A DNA stretch of 64,000 bases from Lachnoanaerobaculum sanguinis (GTDB lineage: Bacteria > Bacillota > Clostridia > Lachnospirales > Lachnospiraceae), in the NCBI RefSeq assembly GCF_033242365.1, contig NZ_BTHK01000002.1, positions 124,001 through 188,000 on the forward strand, given 5' to 3'. Position numbers and translations under genes: made by a program. The notes under the pieces were generated by a model that was not told the origin of the DNA, did not search any database, and saw only the letters and a program-made list of their open reading frames with translations. Shown here in pieces: positions 1 through 8,728 of this stretch. The first letter of the stretch is position 1; every line of letters starts with the position of its first letter.

Positions 1-18
1 GCTTCCGAAGAATGACTG

Positions 19-1404
19 ATGGAACTTCTTATAGATTTAAATAGTGATTGCCCTATATACGAGCAAATCTATGAATTTATTAAGAATGAAATAAAAAACG
101 GGCAAATCTTGCCCGAAACCAAACTTCCTTCAACAAGAAGTTTGTCTCAAAGTTTGAAAATATCCAGAACTACAGTGGTCAATGCCTACGAGCAGTTGTC
201 AGCTGAAGGGTATTTAAAATCTAGAGGCGGTAGCGGATATATTGTAAATCGTCTGGATGTTTTAAACATTGAAAGAAAGAAATACAAAAGGGAAGCCAAG
301 AGAGAAGATTTTAAGATTGAAGATGATATTAAGATTGATTTTTCACCGACAAAAATTGACTCAAAAAGCTTTCCCTATGCATCCTGGAGGAGTATCGCAA
401 GGAAGGTGTTTTCAAGTGAAAAGGAGGATGTTTTCACTGCAGGAGATAAGCAGGGAGAGTTTGGGCTTAGAACTCAGATAGCCGATTATCTTCATACTGC
501 AAGAAGGGTTGTATGCACTCCTTCAAATATTGTGGTCGGAGCCGGAAGTGAATATCTGATATTGCTTCTTGGATTATTGCTAGGTACAAGAAATATTGCA
601 CTTGAAAATCCGGGATATATTAAGGCCAAAGAAATCTTCAAATCAATGTCTTGGAATGTACTCAGTGTAGATATGGACGATGAGGGTATAAATATAGATA
701 TACTCGAGTCGACTGATGCTGATATATGCTATCTGATGCCTGCAAATCAATATCCTACAGGTGTTATAATGCCAATAAACAGAAGAAGAGAACTTATTTC
801 ATGGTGCTATGAAAAGAGTGACAGATATATAATAGAAGACGATTATGATTCGGAGTTTCGATTTGTGGGTAAACCTATTCCTGCAATGCAAGGGCTTGAT
901 CCTTCAAGGATTATATATATGGGAACATTTTCAAAGGCAATAGCACCGGCGATAAGAGTGGCTTATATGGTCCTGCCTGAAAAGCTGATGGAAGAGTATG
1001 AGAATAAACTGAAATTCCTTTCCTGCACGGTTCCCAAGTCCGATCAAAATATTCTTGAAACATTTATAAAGGGAGGATATTTTGAAAGACATCTGAACAG
1101 AATGAGAACCAACTACAGGTTGAAAAGAGATGCTCTTATTGAAAGCATAAGAAATAATTTGCCAAAGGCAAAAGTTTTTGAAAACAACTCGGGACTTCAT
1201 ATTTTACTTACACTGGATCATCTTAGCGAGGAAGAGATACTAAACTATGGAAAACTTGCAGGAATCAGACTTTATCCCATATCTGTTTTTTATACAGGTA
1301 GAAATATAAGAAAATCTACCGTTTTGGTGGGCTTTGCCGGATTAAGTATAGATGAGATAAAAAAAGGTATAGAAGATTTCGGCAAAAAGATTTATACTGA
1401 ATAA
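19..1404 (+). CDS. MocR/PdxR-family transcriptional regulator (GntR helix-turn-helix fused to aminotransferase fold)
   Basis: This 461-aa protein has a GntR-type winged helix (residues about 10-76; LPSTRSLSQSLKISRTTV at 36-53) joined to a class I aminotransferase-like domain (about 105-455). The PLP lysine is K306 in MGTFSKAIAP, and D274/D275 of IIEDDYDSEF lie where the pyridine-nitrogen aspartate is expected. Full length is normal for MocR proteins. Family knowledge: such proteins use PLP as effector and often control PLP synthesis or amino acid metabolism. The target cannot be read here because the upstream flank lies outside the window. Only a weak GAAG precedes the ATG. The DUF1858 gene follows 23 nt later and is probably co-transcribed. 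Confidence 0.9.
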   Translation: MELLIDLNSDCPIYEQIYEFIKNEIKNGQILPETKLPSTRSLSQSLKISRTTVVNAYEQLSAEGYLKSRGGSGYIVNRLDVLNIERKKYKREAKREDFKIEDDIKIDFSPTKIDSKSFPYASWRSIARKVFSSEKEDVFTAGDKQGEFGLRTQIADYLHTARRVVCTPSNIVVGAGSEYLILLLGLLLGTRNIALENPGYIKAKEIFKSMSWNVLSVDMDDEGINIDILESTDADICYLMPANQYPTGVIMPINRRRELISWCYEKSDRYIIEDDYDSEFRFVGKPIPAMQGLDPSRIIYMGTFSKAIAPAIRVAYMVLPEKLMEEYENKLKFLSCTVPKSDQNILETFIKGGYFERHLNRMRTNYRLKRDALIESIRNNLPKAKVFENNSGLHILLTLDHLSEEEILNYGKLAGIRLYPISVFYTGRNIRKSTVLVGFAGLSIDEIKKGIEDFGKKIYTE

Positions 1405-1427
1405 AAATATTGTAAAGGAGTAAGATT

Positions 1428-1628
1428 ATGACAATAAATAAGAATATGACAATCGGTGAGCTTTTGCTTACAAATGATTTAATAGCACCTATACTTATGA
1501 GAGCGGGAATGCATTGCCTCGGATGTCCTTCATCACAGATGGAGACTTTAGAAGAGGCTTGCATGGTACACGGAATTGACTGTGATGTATTGGTGTCACA
1601 GATAAATGAAATTTTATCTGCTTCATAA
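1428..1628 (+). CDS. DUF1858 domain small protein (CxxC motif)
   Basis: A 66-aa protein starting with MTINKNMTIGELL, with the characteristic MHCLGCPSSQ motif near residues 28-37 and a C-terminal helix. This matches the DUF1858 domain, found alone or fused to hydrid-type redox proteins and labelled in databases as a disulfide oxidoreductase-like domain. Real biochemical function is not established. A good ribosome site (AAAGGAG) lies just upstream and a strong hairpin terminator follows. Length fits the free-standing form. Co-transcription with the preceding MocR regulator is likely from the 23-nt gap. Confidence 0.85.
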   Translation: MTINKNMTIGELLLTNDLIAPILMRAGMHCLGCPSSQMETLEEACMVHGIDCDVLVSQINEILSAS

Positions 1629-1635
1629 AATAAAG

Positions 1636-1678
1636 AAAGCTGTAGCTTTAAATAAAATTTAAAGCTGCAGCTTTTTTA
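1636..1678. terminator. Rho-independent terminator between convergent genes
   Basis: An 18-bp stem (1636-1653 with 1657-1674, one G-U pair) closes a 3-nt loop and runs into a T-tract on the plus strand. It ends the MocR/DUF1858 unit. On the minus strand it is followed by a weaker T-rich tail and may also end the lrgB operon. Confidence 0.9.
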
Positions 1679-1684
1679 TGTCAA

Positions 1685-2377
1685 CTATATAAGTTTTGCA
1701 AAGAATGAAGCAAATATAACCGTAATAATACCTGCAACCGCTATGGATAAGGAACTCATAGCACCTTCGGTTTCGCCCATTTCAAGGGCTTTTGAAGTAC
1801 CTATGGCATGTGCGGACGAACCGAGACCTATTCCCTTTGCAATAGGATTTGTTATATTAAAAATTTTATAAACAATATCGGCCGATACATTACCGAAAAC
1901 ACCTGTTACAATGATAACGGCAGTGGTAATAGTGGATACACCTCCAAGTTCTTCCGATACTCCGATACCTATTGCTGTAGTTATTGACTTCGGAAGCATG
2001 GAAACATAATTTTCATGACTCAGACCGAAGAGCAGAGACATTACAAATATTGATATCAAAGAGGTTAAAACGCCTGCAATCAGTCCCGACATAATGGCCT
2101 TAAAGTTTGATTTTAACAAAGTAAGCTTTGAATACAGCGGTATGGCCAGAGCCACAGTCGCAGGAGTCAATAAAAAGCTGATATATTTTGAACCTTTATA
2201 AAAATCTTCAAACTTGATATTAAACATAACAAGTACAAAGATTACTATAATGATGGAAATAAGCAGCGGATTAAAGGCGGCTATTTTTGTCTTTTGCCTT
2301 AAGAATACTCCGGCCTGATATGACAGTAAACATAGGAGAACTCCGAAAAATATAGAATTACTTAAAAAATTACTCAT
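1685..2377 (-). CDS. lrgB: LrgB/CidB-family membrane protein
   Basis: A 230-aa, highly hydrophobic protein with about seven or more membrane segments. It carries the conserved family stretches VSEELGGVSTITTAVIIVTG and GLGSSAHAIGTSKALEMGE near residues 139-200. LrgB partners LrgA. The pair was described as an antiholin-like system modulating murein hydrolases. In Bacillus the related pair imports pyruvate, so a transport role is equally possible. Its ATG directly abuts the lrgA stop, with AAGGAAGG as ribosome site, so the two are translationally linked. It is the last gene of the minus-strand operon. Confidence 0.9.
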   Translation of the reverse strand: MSNFLSNSIFFGVLLCLLSYQAGVFLRQKTKIAAFNPLLISIIIVIFVLVMFNIKFEDFYKGSKYISFLLTPATVALAIPLYSKLTLLKSNFKAIMSGLIAGVLTSLISIFVMSLLFGLSHENYVSMLPKSITTAIGIGVSEELGGVSTITTAVIIVTGVFGNVSADIVYKIFNITNPIAKGIGLGSSAHAIGTSKALEMGETEGAMSSLSIAVAGIITVIFASFFAKLI

Positions 2378-2746
2378 CTATTTGCCTTCCTTTTGCTCTT
2401 TATTGTCAAGTTTTATAACGAATTCGGTTACCTTACCTGATACAACCATTACCAAAACAGTGGAAACTATAGTCATAATAAGAAGCGGTATAAGTACAGG
2501 CTTTAAAGTCGGCCAGATATCAATTAGACCTGCCGAGGCAGGGATGAACATAAGAGGCATTATATCTATTAAAAACATAGAAGCGCCTTCAACCTGTTCA
2601 AGCTTAACTACTTTTAAAACAAGTAATGCAAGCATAATGACAAGTCCATATATGCTTGCAGGTATGGGAAGCGGTAAAACGGATTTTAACACTTCCCCTA
2701 AAAAACTTACAAATAATATGATTAGAAATTGTCTGATAAAACGCAT
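2378..2746 (-). CDS. lrgA: LrgA/CidA-family holin-like membrane protein
   Basis: A 122-aa protein with four predicted membrane helices and the family hallmark LPLPIPASIYGLVIMLALL near residues 24-42. The C-terminal tail is short and charged (KLDNKEQKEGK). LrgA forms holin-like oligomers in the cytoplasmic membrane and acts with LrgB. The ribosome site is AGGGAG. The gene begins 7 nt after the YhaN-like ATPase, so it belongs to the same transcript. No LytTR-type regulator, the usual controller of lrgAB in other Firmicutes, is visible beside it. Confidence 0.9.
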   Translation of the reverse strand: MRFIRQFLIILFVSFLGEVLKSVLPLPIPASIYGLVIMLALLVLKVVKLEQVEGASMFLIDIMPLMFIPASAGLIDIWPTLKPVLIPLLIMTIVSTVLVMVVSGKVTEFVIKLDNKEQKEGK

Positions 2747-2753
2747 AAACTCC

Positions 2754-4619
2754 CTACAATTCTATTAGATTGAAATCCTGCATAGTAGCTGTCATTAACT
2801 GAGCTTCTCTCATATGACAACTGAATACAATGATTTGTTCCGGCACATTATTGGTAATCCAAAGTAAAGCGGCTCTAAGACGTATCGAATCGTAGTTTAC
2901 AAAACTGTCGTCAAATATAAAAGGTAATTCTTTAGCGCGTCCCTGCATAAGTCTGCCGGCTGCTATTCTAAGTGCCAGATACACCTGATCCATAGTACCT
3001 GAGCTGGCCTGTTCTATCGGAACAAGTCTGTTCGGAGTATTAAGGAATACATTAAAATTCTCGTCAATGGATATAGAATCATACACACCGCCTGTTATAC
3101 CTTCAATAAGTTCTGAAGCATCCTTATTCAGATACAATCCGAAAGAATTCTTGATAGTCTGTGAAAGATTTTTCAAGGTCTCGGTGGCAAGATCTATAGC
3201 ATCTATTTCAAAGCGGATTTTGTCGTTTTCCGCAATGATATTTTTTAATGAAGTATTTGCTTCCTTCAATTGTGCAAGCTTTTCCATCAGTTTTTCGAGT
3301 TCCCACTCGTTTTGCTTTTTGGCATCAATACCGCTGGCATATGCGGCTTTTTTTGCACGCAGGTTTTCTATATCTGCGCTCAAAGCCTCACACTTTGCAA
3401 TTTCGGCTTCCATTTCGTCAAAAATTCTCAGCTTTGAACTTAGTGTCTTGTTGGCTCGGTGGATATTTTCTTCCGTTATAGAATCAAATGAACCTACTCT
3501 TGCCATTATTGCAATAAGATTTACTTTAAGCTCGGTCAAATGCCTGTTGTCCTTATTATGAACCGTATAGATATAACTTGCAAAAATCAAAGATGCAAGA
3601 CATATAATTATAAAAAGGACCATTGCAAACTGATAACTTATACCTGTGGCGGTTGTAAGAAAATTGCTTTTTCCGGTTTTAAAGATATAACCTGCAAGGA
3701 TTACACTGACTATCGATAAAACAAGGAATATTGTTGAGTAAACCTTATTAATTGATTTCTTCTCATTTTCATAAGCTGAAAGATAATCGTTATATCCTTT
3801 ATTAAGATCGTTTTGCAATTCTATAATAGTCTTTTTATCATTAAAACCGAGATCGGAAAGGTGCTGACGCTTGGATGCAATACTTTCAATCAGAGACTCT
3901 TTTTGAGAATTTAAATCAATAATTCTTTTCTCAGTGATGGCATCGGCCTCTTTCAAAGTTTTCAAATGAGTTGAAAATTCGGGAGAGGAGATTTTCTTTT
4001 CAAGAGCTCTTATTTCGGTCAAATTCTGATTGTAAGTCTTTGCTGCATCGGGATCCAAGGAGGCGGTAAACGCTTTCTTTTTTTCTTTCAAGAAATCAGA
4101 TGCTTTATTGATATTTAAAGACATATTACCGGTGGTATTCATATTAGCAATATAGTTTTTAAGCTCCACCACCATTTTGGCGTCTGTTGCTGATTTGAGC
4201 TGTGATATACTCACTGTATTTGAATATGCGGTTTGTGAAAGTCCGCAAAGTGCTTCCTTTAAAAATTCGCCCGGATTTTCAACATTCTTTCCGTCGGTTT
4301 CATTCACTACGGCAAAAGGGGTTGTTGCGGTCTTTGTAAAATCTCGCTCTATTCGATAGTTTTTGTCCTGATAAGAAAAACGCAGGTTTCCGCCATATAT
4401 ATCGCCATTGCCCCAAGGTTTGAACTTAGTCCAGGTATCGCTTTTACTTGCTCTGCCTTTTGCTCTTTCGAGACCGTAAAACATTGCTTCGATAAACATA
4501 AATATTGTGGATTTCCCGGCTTCATTGTAGCCGTAAACAATATTCATATTATCGGCAAATTGCAAATCTTTATTTTTGAATTTGCCAAAGCCGTCAATAT
4601 GCAAGCTTAGCAGTTTCAT
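2754..4619 (-). CDS. YhaN/SbcC-like ABC-type ATPase with central membrane segments
   Basis: A 621-aa SMC/RecN-class ATPase. Walker A is GYNEAGKST (30-38). The ABC signature region is SSGTMDQVYLALR (539-551) and Walker B is LPFIFDD (565-571). Coiled-coil stretches lie at about 195-290 and 385-490, and between them are two hydrophobic segments (about 295-313 and 329-352) that look transmembrane, as in Bacillus YhaN. It overlaps the phosphoesterase gene by 4 nt (ATGA), the classic SbcCD/Rad50-Mre11 arrangement. The inferred role is a membrane-tethered partner of the nuclease in DNA end or fork processing. The ribosome site is AAAGGGGG. Confidence 0.85.
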   Translation of the reverse strand: MKLLSLHIDGFGKFKNKDLQFADNMNIVYGYNEAGKSTIFMFIEAMFYGLERAKGRASKSDTWTKFKPWGNGDIYGGNLRFSYQDKNYRIERDFTKTATTPFAVVNETDGKNVENPGEFLKEALCGLSQTAYSNTVSISQLKSATDAKMVVELKNYIANMNTTGNMSLNINKASDFLKEKKKAFTASLDPDAAKTYNQNLTEIRALEKKISSPEFSTHLKTLKEADAITEKRIIDLNSQKESLIESIASKRQHLSDLGFNDKKTIIELQNDLNKGYNDYLSAYENEKKSINKVYSTIFLVLSIVSVILAGYIFKTGKSNFLTTATGISYQFAMVLFIIICLASLIFASYIYTVHNKDNRHLTELKVNLIAIMARVGSFDSITEENIHRANKTLSSKLRIFDEMEAEIAKCEALSADIENLRAKKAAYASGIDAKKQNEWELEKLMEKLAQLKEANTSLKNIIAENDKIRFEIDAIDLATETLKNLSQTIKNSFGLYLNKDASELIEGITGGVYDSISIDENFNVFLNTPNRLVPIEQASSGTMDQVYLALRIAAGRLMQGRAKELPFIFDDSFVNYDSIRLRAALLWITNNVPEQIIVFSCHMREAQLMTATMQDFNLIEL

Positions 4620-5692
4620 GTTTTCCCCCTTTCATCAGTAGTTCTAAGTAATGCATTAATACCGTAATAAAGGGCTTTTTTATCGAGTTTGCTCATATTG
4701 GGCCTGTCAAGTTCCCTGATAAAAAATCCTATCATATCGGAAGGATGCTCCGCAAATAGTTTTGCAAAATCATATTTCGGTTCGGAATCATCTATAATCT
4801 CGGCAATTCTAAGTGTTGATGAGAGCGAATCCAAATCAAATTCGATATCTGGATCTCTTAGACCCTTTATTTTAAATCTGTATATATTTTGTTTGCCCTT
4901 AATATTAATGGTTTCCGTTAAAGAGGTATGTAACTCCGCATTTGTAGTTTCGGGAGTTACATTTATTGTAAGTGAAATATATGAAGTATTTGAAATTTTT
5001 ATAAATTCGAAATCCTTCATGACACGTGTGTTATTATCTATCTCACCATAAAAAATTCCGTGGTCTCCGGTTTCAGTCATATCCAGAGGTTCAGGAGACC
5101 CACAGTAAGCCATATGTCTGTCAAAAAGTACTTCAGGCTTATGCATATGTCCGAGAGCTATATAAGATGAAGAAATCTTGTTTAATTCATTTTTATCAAA
5201 AGGTAAATGCGTTGCATCACCGCCATGTAAAAGAAGAATTTTTACTCTGTCATTTTCACGAATGGAAAGTCCGGAAACAATATTTTCCTTAACCTCCCTG
5301 TCATGATATGAAAAGCCGTAGATTTCCGTGTTTATATCCTGGAAATATACACTGCTGATAGTCGGGGTGGACAAATAAACCACATTTTTTGCCCATGGAA
5401 AGCTAAGTATATTATTGTTTTCTCTTAAACAGTCATGATTACCGGCAATAATAACCACTTTGGTATCCGGTATTGTGGAAAAAAGGAAGTTGACTTCTTT
5501 TAAATCACGACTGAAGGGCTGGGAGTGGAAGAGATCGCCTGCAATAAGAAGCAAATCGACTTCTTTTTTCTTTGCAACATCAATAATCTTTTGAAGCGAA
5601 GATTTTACCGCATCGGCTCTTTCCTTACCCCATGGTCTATTTGAATCAGGCTTCATACCATAATGAATATCACCTGTATGTATAAATTTCAT
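4616..5692 (-). CDS. SbcD/YhaO-like metallophosphoesterase (putative DNA nuclease)
   Basis: A 358-aa calcineurin-like phosphoesterase with the full metal-binding set: DIHYG (8-12), GDLFHSQPF, GNHD, LLHGGD and ALGHMHKPE. This order matches the Mre11/SbcD/YhaO exonuclease family. The C-terminal part (about 230-358) would hold the ATPase-binding region. It overlaps the downstream YhaN-like ATPase gene by 4 nt, so the two proteins probably form a complex. The nearest Shine-Dalgarno (GGGAGG) is about 14 nt from the ATG, unusually far, and no alternative in-frame start is nearer. Translation may therefore be weak. Confidence 0.88.
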   Translation of the reverse strand: MKFIHTGDIHYGMKPDSNRPWGKERADAVKSSLQKIIDVAKKKEVDLLLIAGDLFHSQPFSRDLKEVNFLFSTIPDTKVVIIAGNHDCLRENNNILSFPWAKNVVYLSTPTISSVYFQDINTEIYGFSYHDREVKENIVSGLSIRENDRVKILLLHGGDATHLPFDKNELNKISSSYIALGHMHKPEVLFDRHMAYCGSPEPLDMTETGDHGIFYGEIDNNTRVMKDFEFIKISNTSYISLTINVTPETTNAELHTSLTETINIKGKQNIYRFKIKGLRDPDIEFDLDSLSSTLRIAEIIDDSEPKYDFAKLFAEHPSDMIGFFIRELDRPNMSKLDKKALYYGINALLRTTDERGKT

Positions 5693-5717
5693 ATGGCTAA
5701 AGTTTACCTCCCTATTA

Positions 5718-7109
5718 TTATAATTCGCAATTTCCTACTGTTCTTGGGAATGGAAGTACATCTCTTATATTTGACATTCCTGTAAGATACATAACGCATC
5801 TCTCAAATCCGAGACCGAAACCTGCATGTCTGGTTGAACCGTATTTTCTGAGATCAAGGTAGAAGTCATAGTCCTTTGTATCCATACCAAGCTCCTCTAT
5901 TCTTGCTAAAAGCTTGTTATAGTTATCCTCTCTTTGGCTTCCGCCCATTATCTCACCTATTCCCGGTACAAGACAGTCCATAGCGGCTACAGTTTTCTTA
6001 TCTTCGTTTTCCTTCATATAGAATGCCTTGATTGCCTTAGGATAATCTGTAACAAATATAGGCTTTTTAAATACCTGCTCTGTAAGGTAACGCTCATGCT
6101 CGGTCTGAAGGTCACATCCCCATGAAACCTTGTACTCAAAGTTTCCATTATTCTTTTCAAGTATTTCAATGGCCTCGGTATATGTGATTCTGCCAAAGTC
6201 CGACTCGGCAACATTCTTAAGTCTGTCTAAAAGTCCCTTGTCAACAAACTGATTGAAGAATTCAAGCTCAGGTGCGGCATTTTCAAGTACATAATTTATT
6301 ATGTATTTGAGCATACTTTCGGCAAGATCCATATTGTCATTAAGATCACCGAAGGCAAACTCGGGCTCAATCATCCAAAACTCAGCGGCATGTCTGGTGG
6401 TATTTGAATTTTCGGCTCTGAAAGTAGGTCCGAATGTATAAATATCTCTGAATGCCATCGCAAAAGTTTCACCGTTTAACTGTCCCGAAACTGTAAGGTT
6501 TGTCTCCTTACCGAAAAAGTCCTTGGAATAATCTATAGTTCCGTCGTCTTTAAGCGGTGGATTTTGCGGATCGATTGTTGTAACTCTAAACATCTCACCG
6601 GCACCCTCGGCATCACTTCCTGTAATGATTGGAGTATGTACATACACAAAGTCTCTTTCCTGGAAGAATTTATGTATAGCATAGGCAATAAGAGATCTCA
6701 CTCTGAATACCGCCTGGAATGTATTTGTTCTTGGACGCAAGTGAGAGATTGTTCTCAAATACTCCAAAGTATGTCTTTTCTTTTGCAGAGGATAATCTGA
6801 ACTTGATTCACCCTCGATATCAATATGTGCAGCCTGAATTTCAAAAGGTTGCTTTGCACCCGGTGTTGCTACAAGTGTGCCCTTTATAACAAGTGCGGCA
6901 CCGACATTAACCTTAGTCAATTTATTAAAATCAGGTAGACTGTCATTGTATACAACCTGAATCTGCTCAAAATAACTTCCGTCACTTATAACAAGAAAGC
7001 CGAAAGACTTTGAATCTCTGTTGCTTCTTACCCATCCTCCTATTGTGATTTCAGTATCAATATACTTTGAAGTGTTTTTGTATATTTCTCTTACTGTTGT
7101 CAGCTTCAT
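5718..7109 (-). CDS. asnS: Asparaginyl-tRNA synthetase
   Basis: A 463-aa class IIb aminoacyl-tRNA synthetase that charges tRNA-Asn in the cytoplasm. An N-terminal OB-fold anticodon-binding domain (about 15-105; ITIGGWVRSNRDSK) is followed by the catalytic core. Motif 2 is FRAENSNTTRHAAEF and motif 3 is GFGLGFERCVMYLTG. The protein ends NCEL, typical of AsnRS. The ribosome site is GAGGAGG. It heads the minus-strand operon and is 25 nt from the phosphoesterase gene. I looked for a T-box leader and found none. A sigma-A promoter lies about 50 nt upstream. Confidence 0.97.
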   Translation of the reverse strand: MKLTTVREIYKNTSKYIDTEITIGGWVRSNRDSKSFGFLVISDGSYFEQIQVVYNDSLPDFNKLTKVNVGAALVIKGTLVATPGAKQPFEIQAAHIDIEGESSSDYPLQKKRHTLEYLRTISHLRPRTNTFQAVFRVRSLIAYAIHKFFQERDFVYVHTPIITGSDAEGAGEMFRVTTIDPQNPPLKDDGTIDYSKDFFGKETNLTVSGQLNGETFAMAFRDIYTFGPTFRAENSNTTRHAAEFWMIEPEFAFGDLNDNMDLAESMLKYIINYVLENAAPELEFFNQFVDKGLLDRLKNVAESDFGRITYTEAIEILEKNNGNFEYKVSWGCDLQTEHERYLTEQVFKKPIFVTDYPKAIKAFYMKENEDKKTVAAMDCLVPGIGEIMGGSQREDNYNKLLARIEELGMDTKDYDFYLDLRKYGSTRHAGFGLGFERCVMYLTGMSNIRDVLPFPRTVGNCEL

Positions 7110-7156
7110 TAGATTTCCTCCTCAATACCGTTTAGGCATAAATTTAGTAACATCTA

Positions 7157-7186
7157 ATTATAACATACATTCAATTGTTTGGACAA
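7157..7186 (-). promoter_or_regulatory. Sigma-A promoter for the asnS operon
   Basis: On the minus strand, TTGTCC (7181-7186) and TATAAT (7157-7162) are separated by 18 nt, with an extended TGnTATAAT -10. The transcript would start about 40 nt before the asnS ATG, leaving no room for a T-box. Confidence 0.75.
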
Positions 7187-7379
7187 CTTAAGAACTGATA
7201 ATATTTTGCGTTTTATGCAACATTTGAAACCTTAGTGAAAATAACTAAAAACATATAAAATACTTTGTGCAATTTTTAATGTAACATGGTAAATGCTGTT
7301 AATTGTATCATAATTATTGGAAGCGAATATTAAATTTCATCAAAACATAGAAAAAAATACGTTAAAATAAAATCTTTTA
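7187..7379. other. Intergenic region between divergent asnS and glgC
   Basis: This A/T-rich stretch separates the two divergent promoters. I see no open frame with a ribosome site, no riboswitch-like conserved core and no strong hairpin. It may bind regulators of either gene, but nothing specific can be named. Confidence 0.5.
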
Positions 7380-7408
7380 TTCACAATCGAGTATATTTGT
7401 GCTATAAT
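7380..7408 (+). promoter_or_regulatory. Sigma-A promoter for glgCD
   Basis: TTCACA (7380-7385) and TATAAT (7403-7408) are separated by 17 nt, with TG at the extended -10 position (TGCTATAAT). It lies about 40 nt upstream of glgC and is probably the main promoter of glgC-glgD-spoVG. Confidence 0.75.
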
Positions 7409-7453
7409 TCAAGTGTAAACATAAGGAAATAGCATTAGCAACGAGGTGTGTAC

Positions 7454-8728
7454 ATGATTAAAAAGGAAATGATAGCTATGCTGTTGGCAGGAGGACAAGG
7501 CAGTCGCCTTGGGGTGCTGACACATAATGTGGCAAAACCAGCAGTTTCATTTGGCGGTAAGTACAGAATTATAGATTTTCCGTTGAGCAACTGCATCAAT
7601 TCAGGTGTTGATACGGTTGGAGTCTTGACTCAGTACCAGCCTCTTAGGCTGAATACCCATATCGGAATCGGAATTCCGTGGGATTTGGATAGGAATATGG
7701 GAGGAGTCACTGTATTGCCGCCGTATGAAAATGCTGCAGGTAGTGACTGGTATTCAGGTACTGCCAATGCAATTTACCAAAATCTTGAGTATATGGAGAG
7801 TTACAATCCTGATTATGTTTTGATACTTTCAGGTGATCACATATACAAGATGGACTATGAGGTAATGCTCGATTACCACAAGGCAAACAATGCCGATATA
7901 ACTATTGCGGCTATGCCTGTTTCGATGGAAGAGGCATCAAGATTTGGAATACTTATAACCGACGAAAACAGCAGGGTAACGGAGTTTGAAGAAAAACCTA
8001 AAGTTCCAAGGTCAAACCTTGCATCTATGGGAATTTATATTTTCTCATGGAAAGCGCTTAGAGATTCTTTGATCGAATTGTCAAATGAACCGGGATGTGA
8101 TTTTGGTAAACATATTATTCCACATGTGTTTAACAAAGGCGGTAGAATTTTCAGTTATGAATTTAACGGATATTGGAAAGACGTAGGTACTTTGGAAACA
8201 TATTGGGAAGCAAACATGGAGCTTGTTGATATAATACCTGAATTCAACCTGTATGAAGAATACTGGAAGATTTATACCAAGGGCGATATTATTACTCCAC
8301 AATATATTTCGGCGGCTTCCAGCATAAACAAGAGTATTATCGGTGAAGGTGTGGAAGTTTACGGAGAAGTGAACAATTCGGTAATAGGTGCGGGAGTTGT
8401 TATTGAAGAGGGTGCGGTGGTTACCGACTCCATAATTATGAAGGGCAGTAAGATAGGCGCTAACTCGAAGGTTACCAAAGCTATTATCGCTGAAAATTCC
8501 GAAGTCGGAAAAAATTGCGAGATTGGAGCTTTTGAATTCTGTGAGAGCAGATATGATAAGAAAGTTTACAATTGCGATCTTGCAGTAATCGGGGAGAGAA
8601 CAACTATCCCTGACGGTGTTGTTATTGGTAAGAATACAGCTATTTTGGGAAAGACAACCATAGATGACTATGTGGATGGTAAACTTTTAAGCGGTGACTT
8701 CATTGTAAAGGTAGGTGGTAAGATATGA
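7454..8728 (+). CDS. glgC: Glucose-1-phosphate adenylyltransferase
   Basis: A 424-aa enzyme making ADP-glucose from glucose 1-phosphate and ATP, the committed step of glycogen synthesis. Visible motifs are MLLAGGQGSRLG near the N-terminus, KPAVSFGGKYRIIDFPLSN, the sugar-phosphate-binding region FEEKPKVP, and a C-terminal left-handed beta-helix of hexapeptide repeats (about 290-424). I chose ATG 7454 over the in-frame GTG at 7448 because GAGG at 7443-7446 is 7 nt from the ATG but only 1 nt from the GTG. It overlaps glgD by 4 nt (ATGA), implying translational coupling and a GlgC/GlgD hetero-complex. Confidence 0.96.
   Translation: MIKKEMIAMLLAGGQGSRLGVLTHNVAKPAVSFGGKYRIIDFPLSNCINSGVDTVGVLTQYQPLRLNTHIGIGIPWDLDRNMGGVTVLPPYENAAGSDWYSGTANAIYQNLEYMESYNPDYVLILSGDHIYKMDYEVMLDYHKANNADITIAAMPVSMEEASRFGILITDENSRVTEFEEKPKVPRSNLASMGIYIFSWKALRDSLIELSNEPGCDFGKHIIPHVFNKGGRIFSYEFNGYWKDVGTLETYWEANMELVDIIPEFNLYEEYWKIYTKGDIITPQYISAASSINKSIIGEGVEVYGEVNNSVIGAGVVIEEGAVVTDSIIMKGSKIGANSKVTKAIIAENSEVGKNCEIGAFEFCESRYDKKVYNCDLAVIGERTTIPDGVVIGKNTAILGKTTIDDYVDGKLLSGDFIVKVGGKI

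Noticed and set aside
7110..7160. T-box leader for asnS
   Set aside because: Only about 40 nt lie between the predicted start of the RNA and the ATG, and no GGGTGGNACCGCG-like core is present on the minus strand. valS and metG also lack one.
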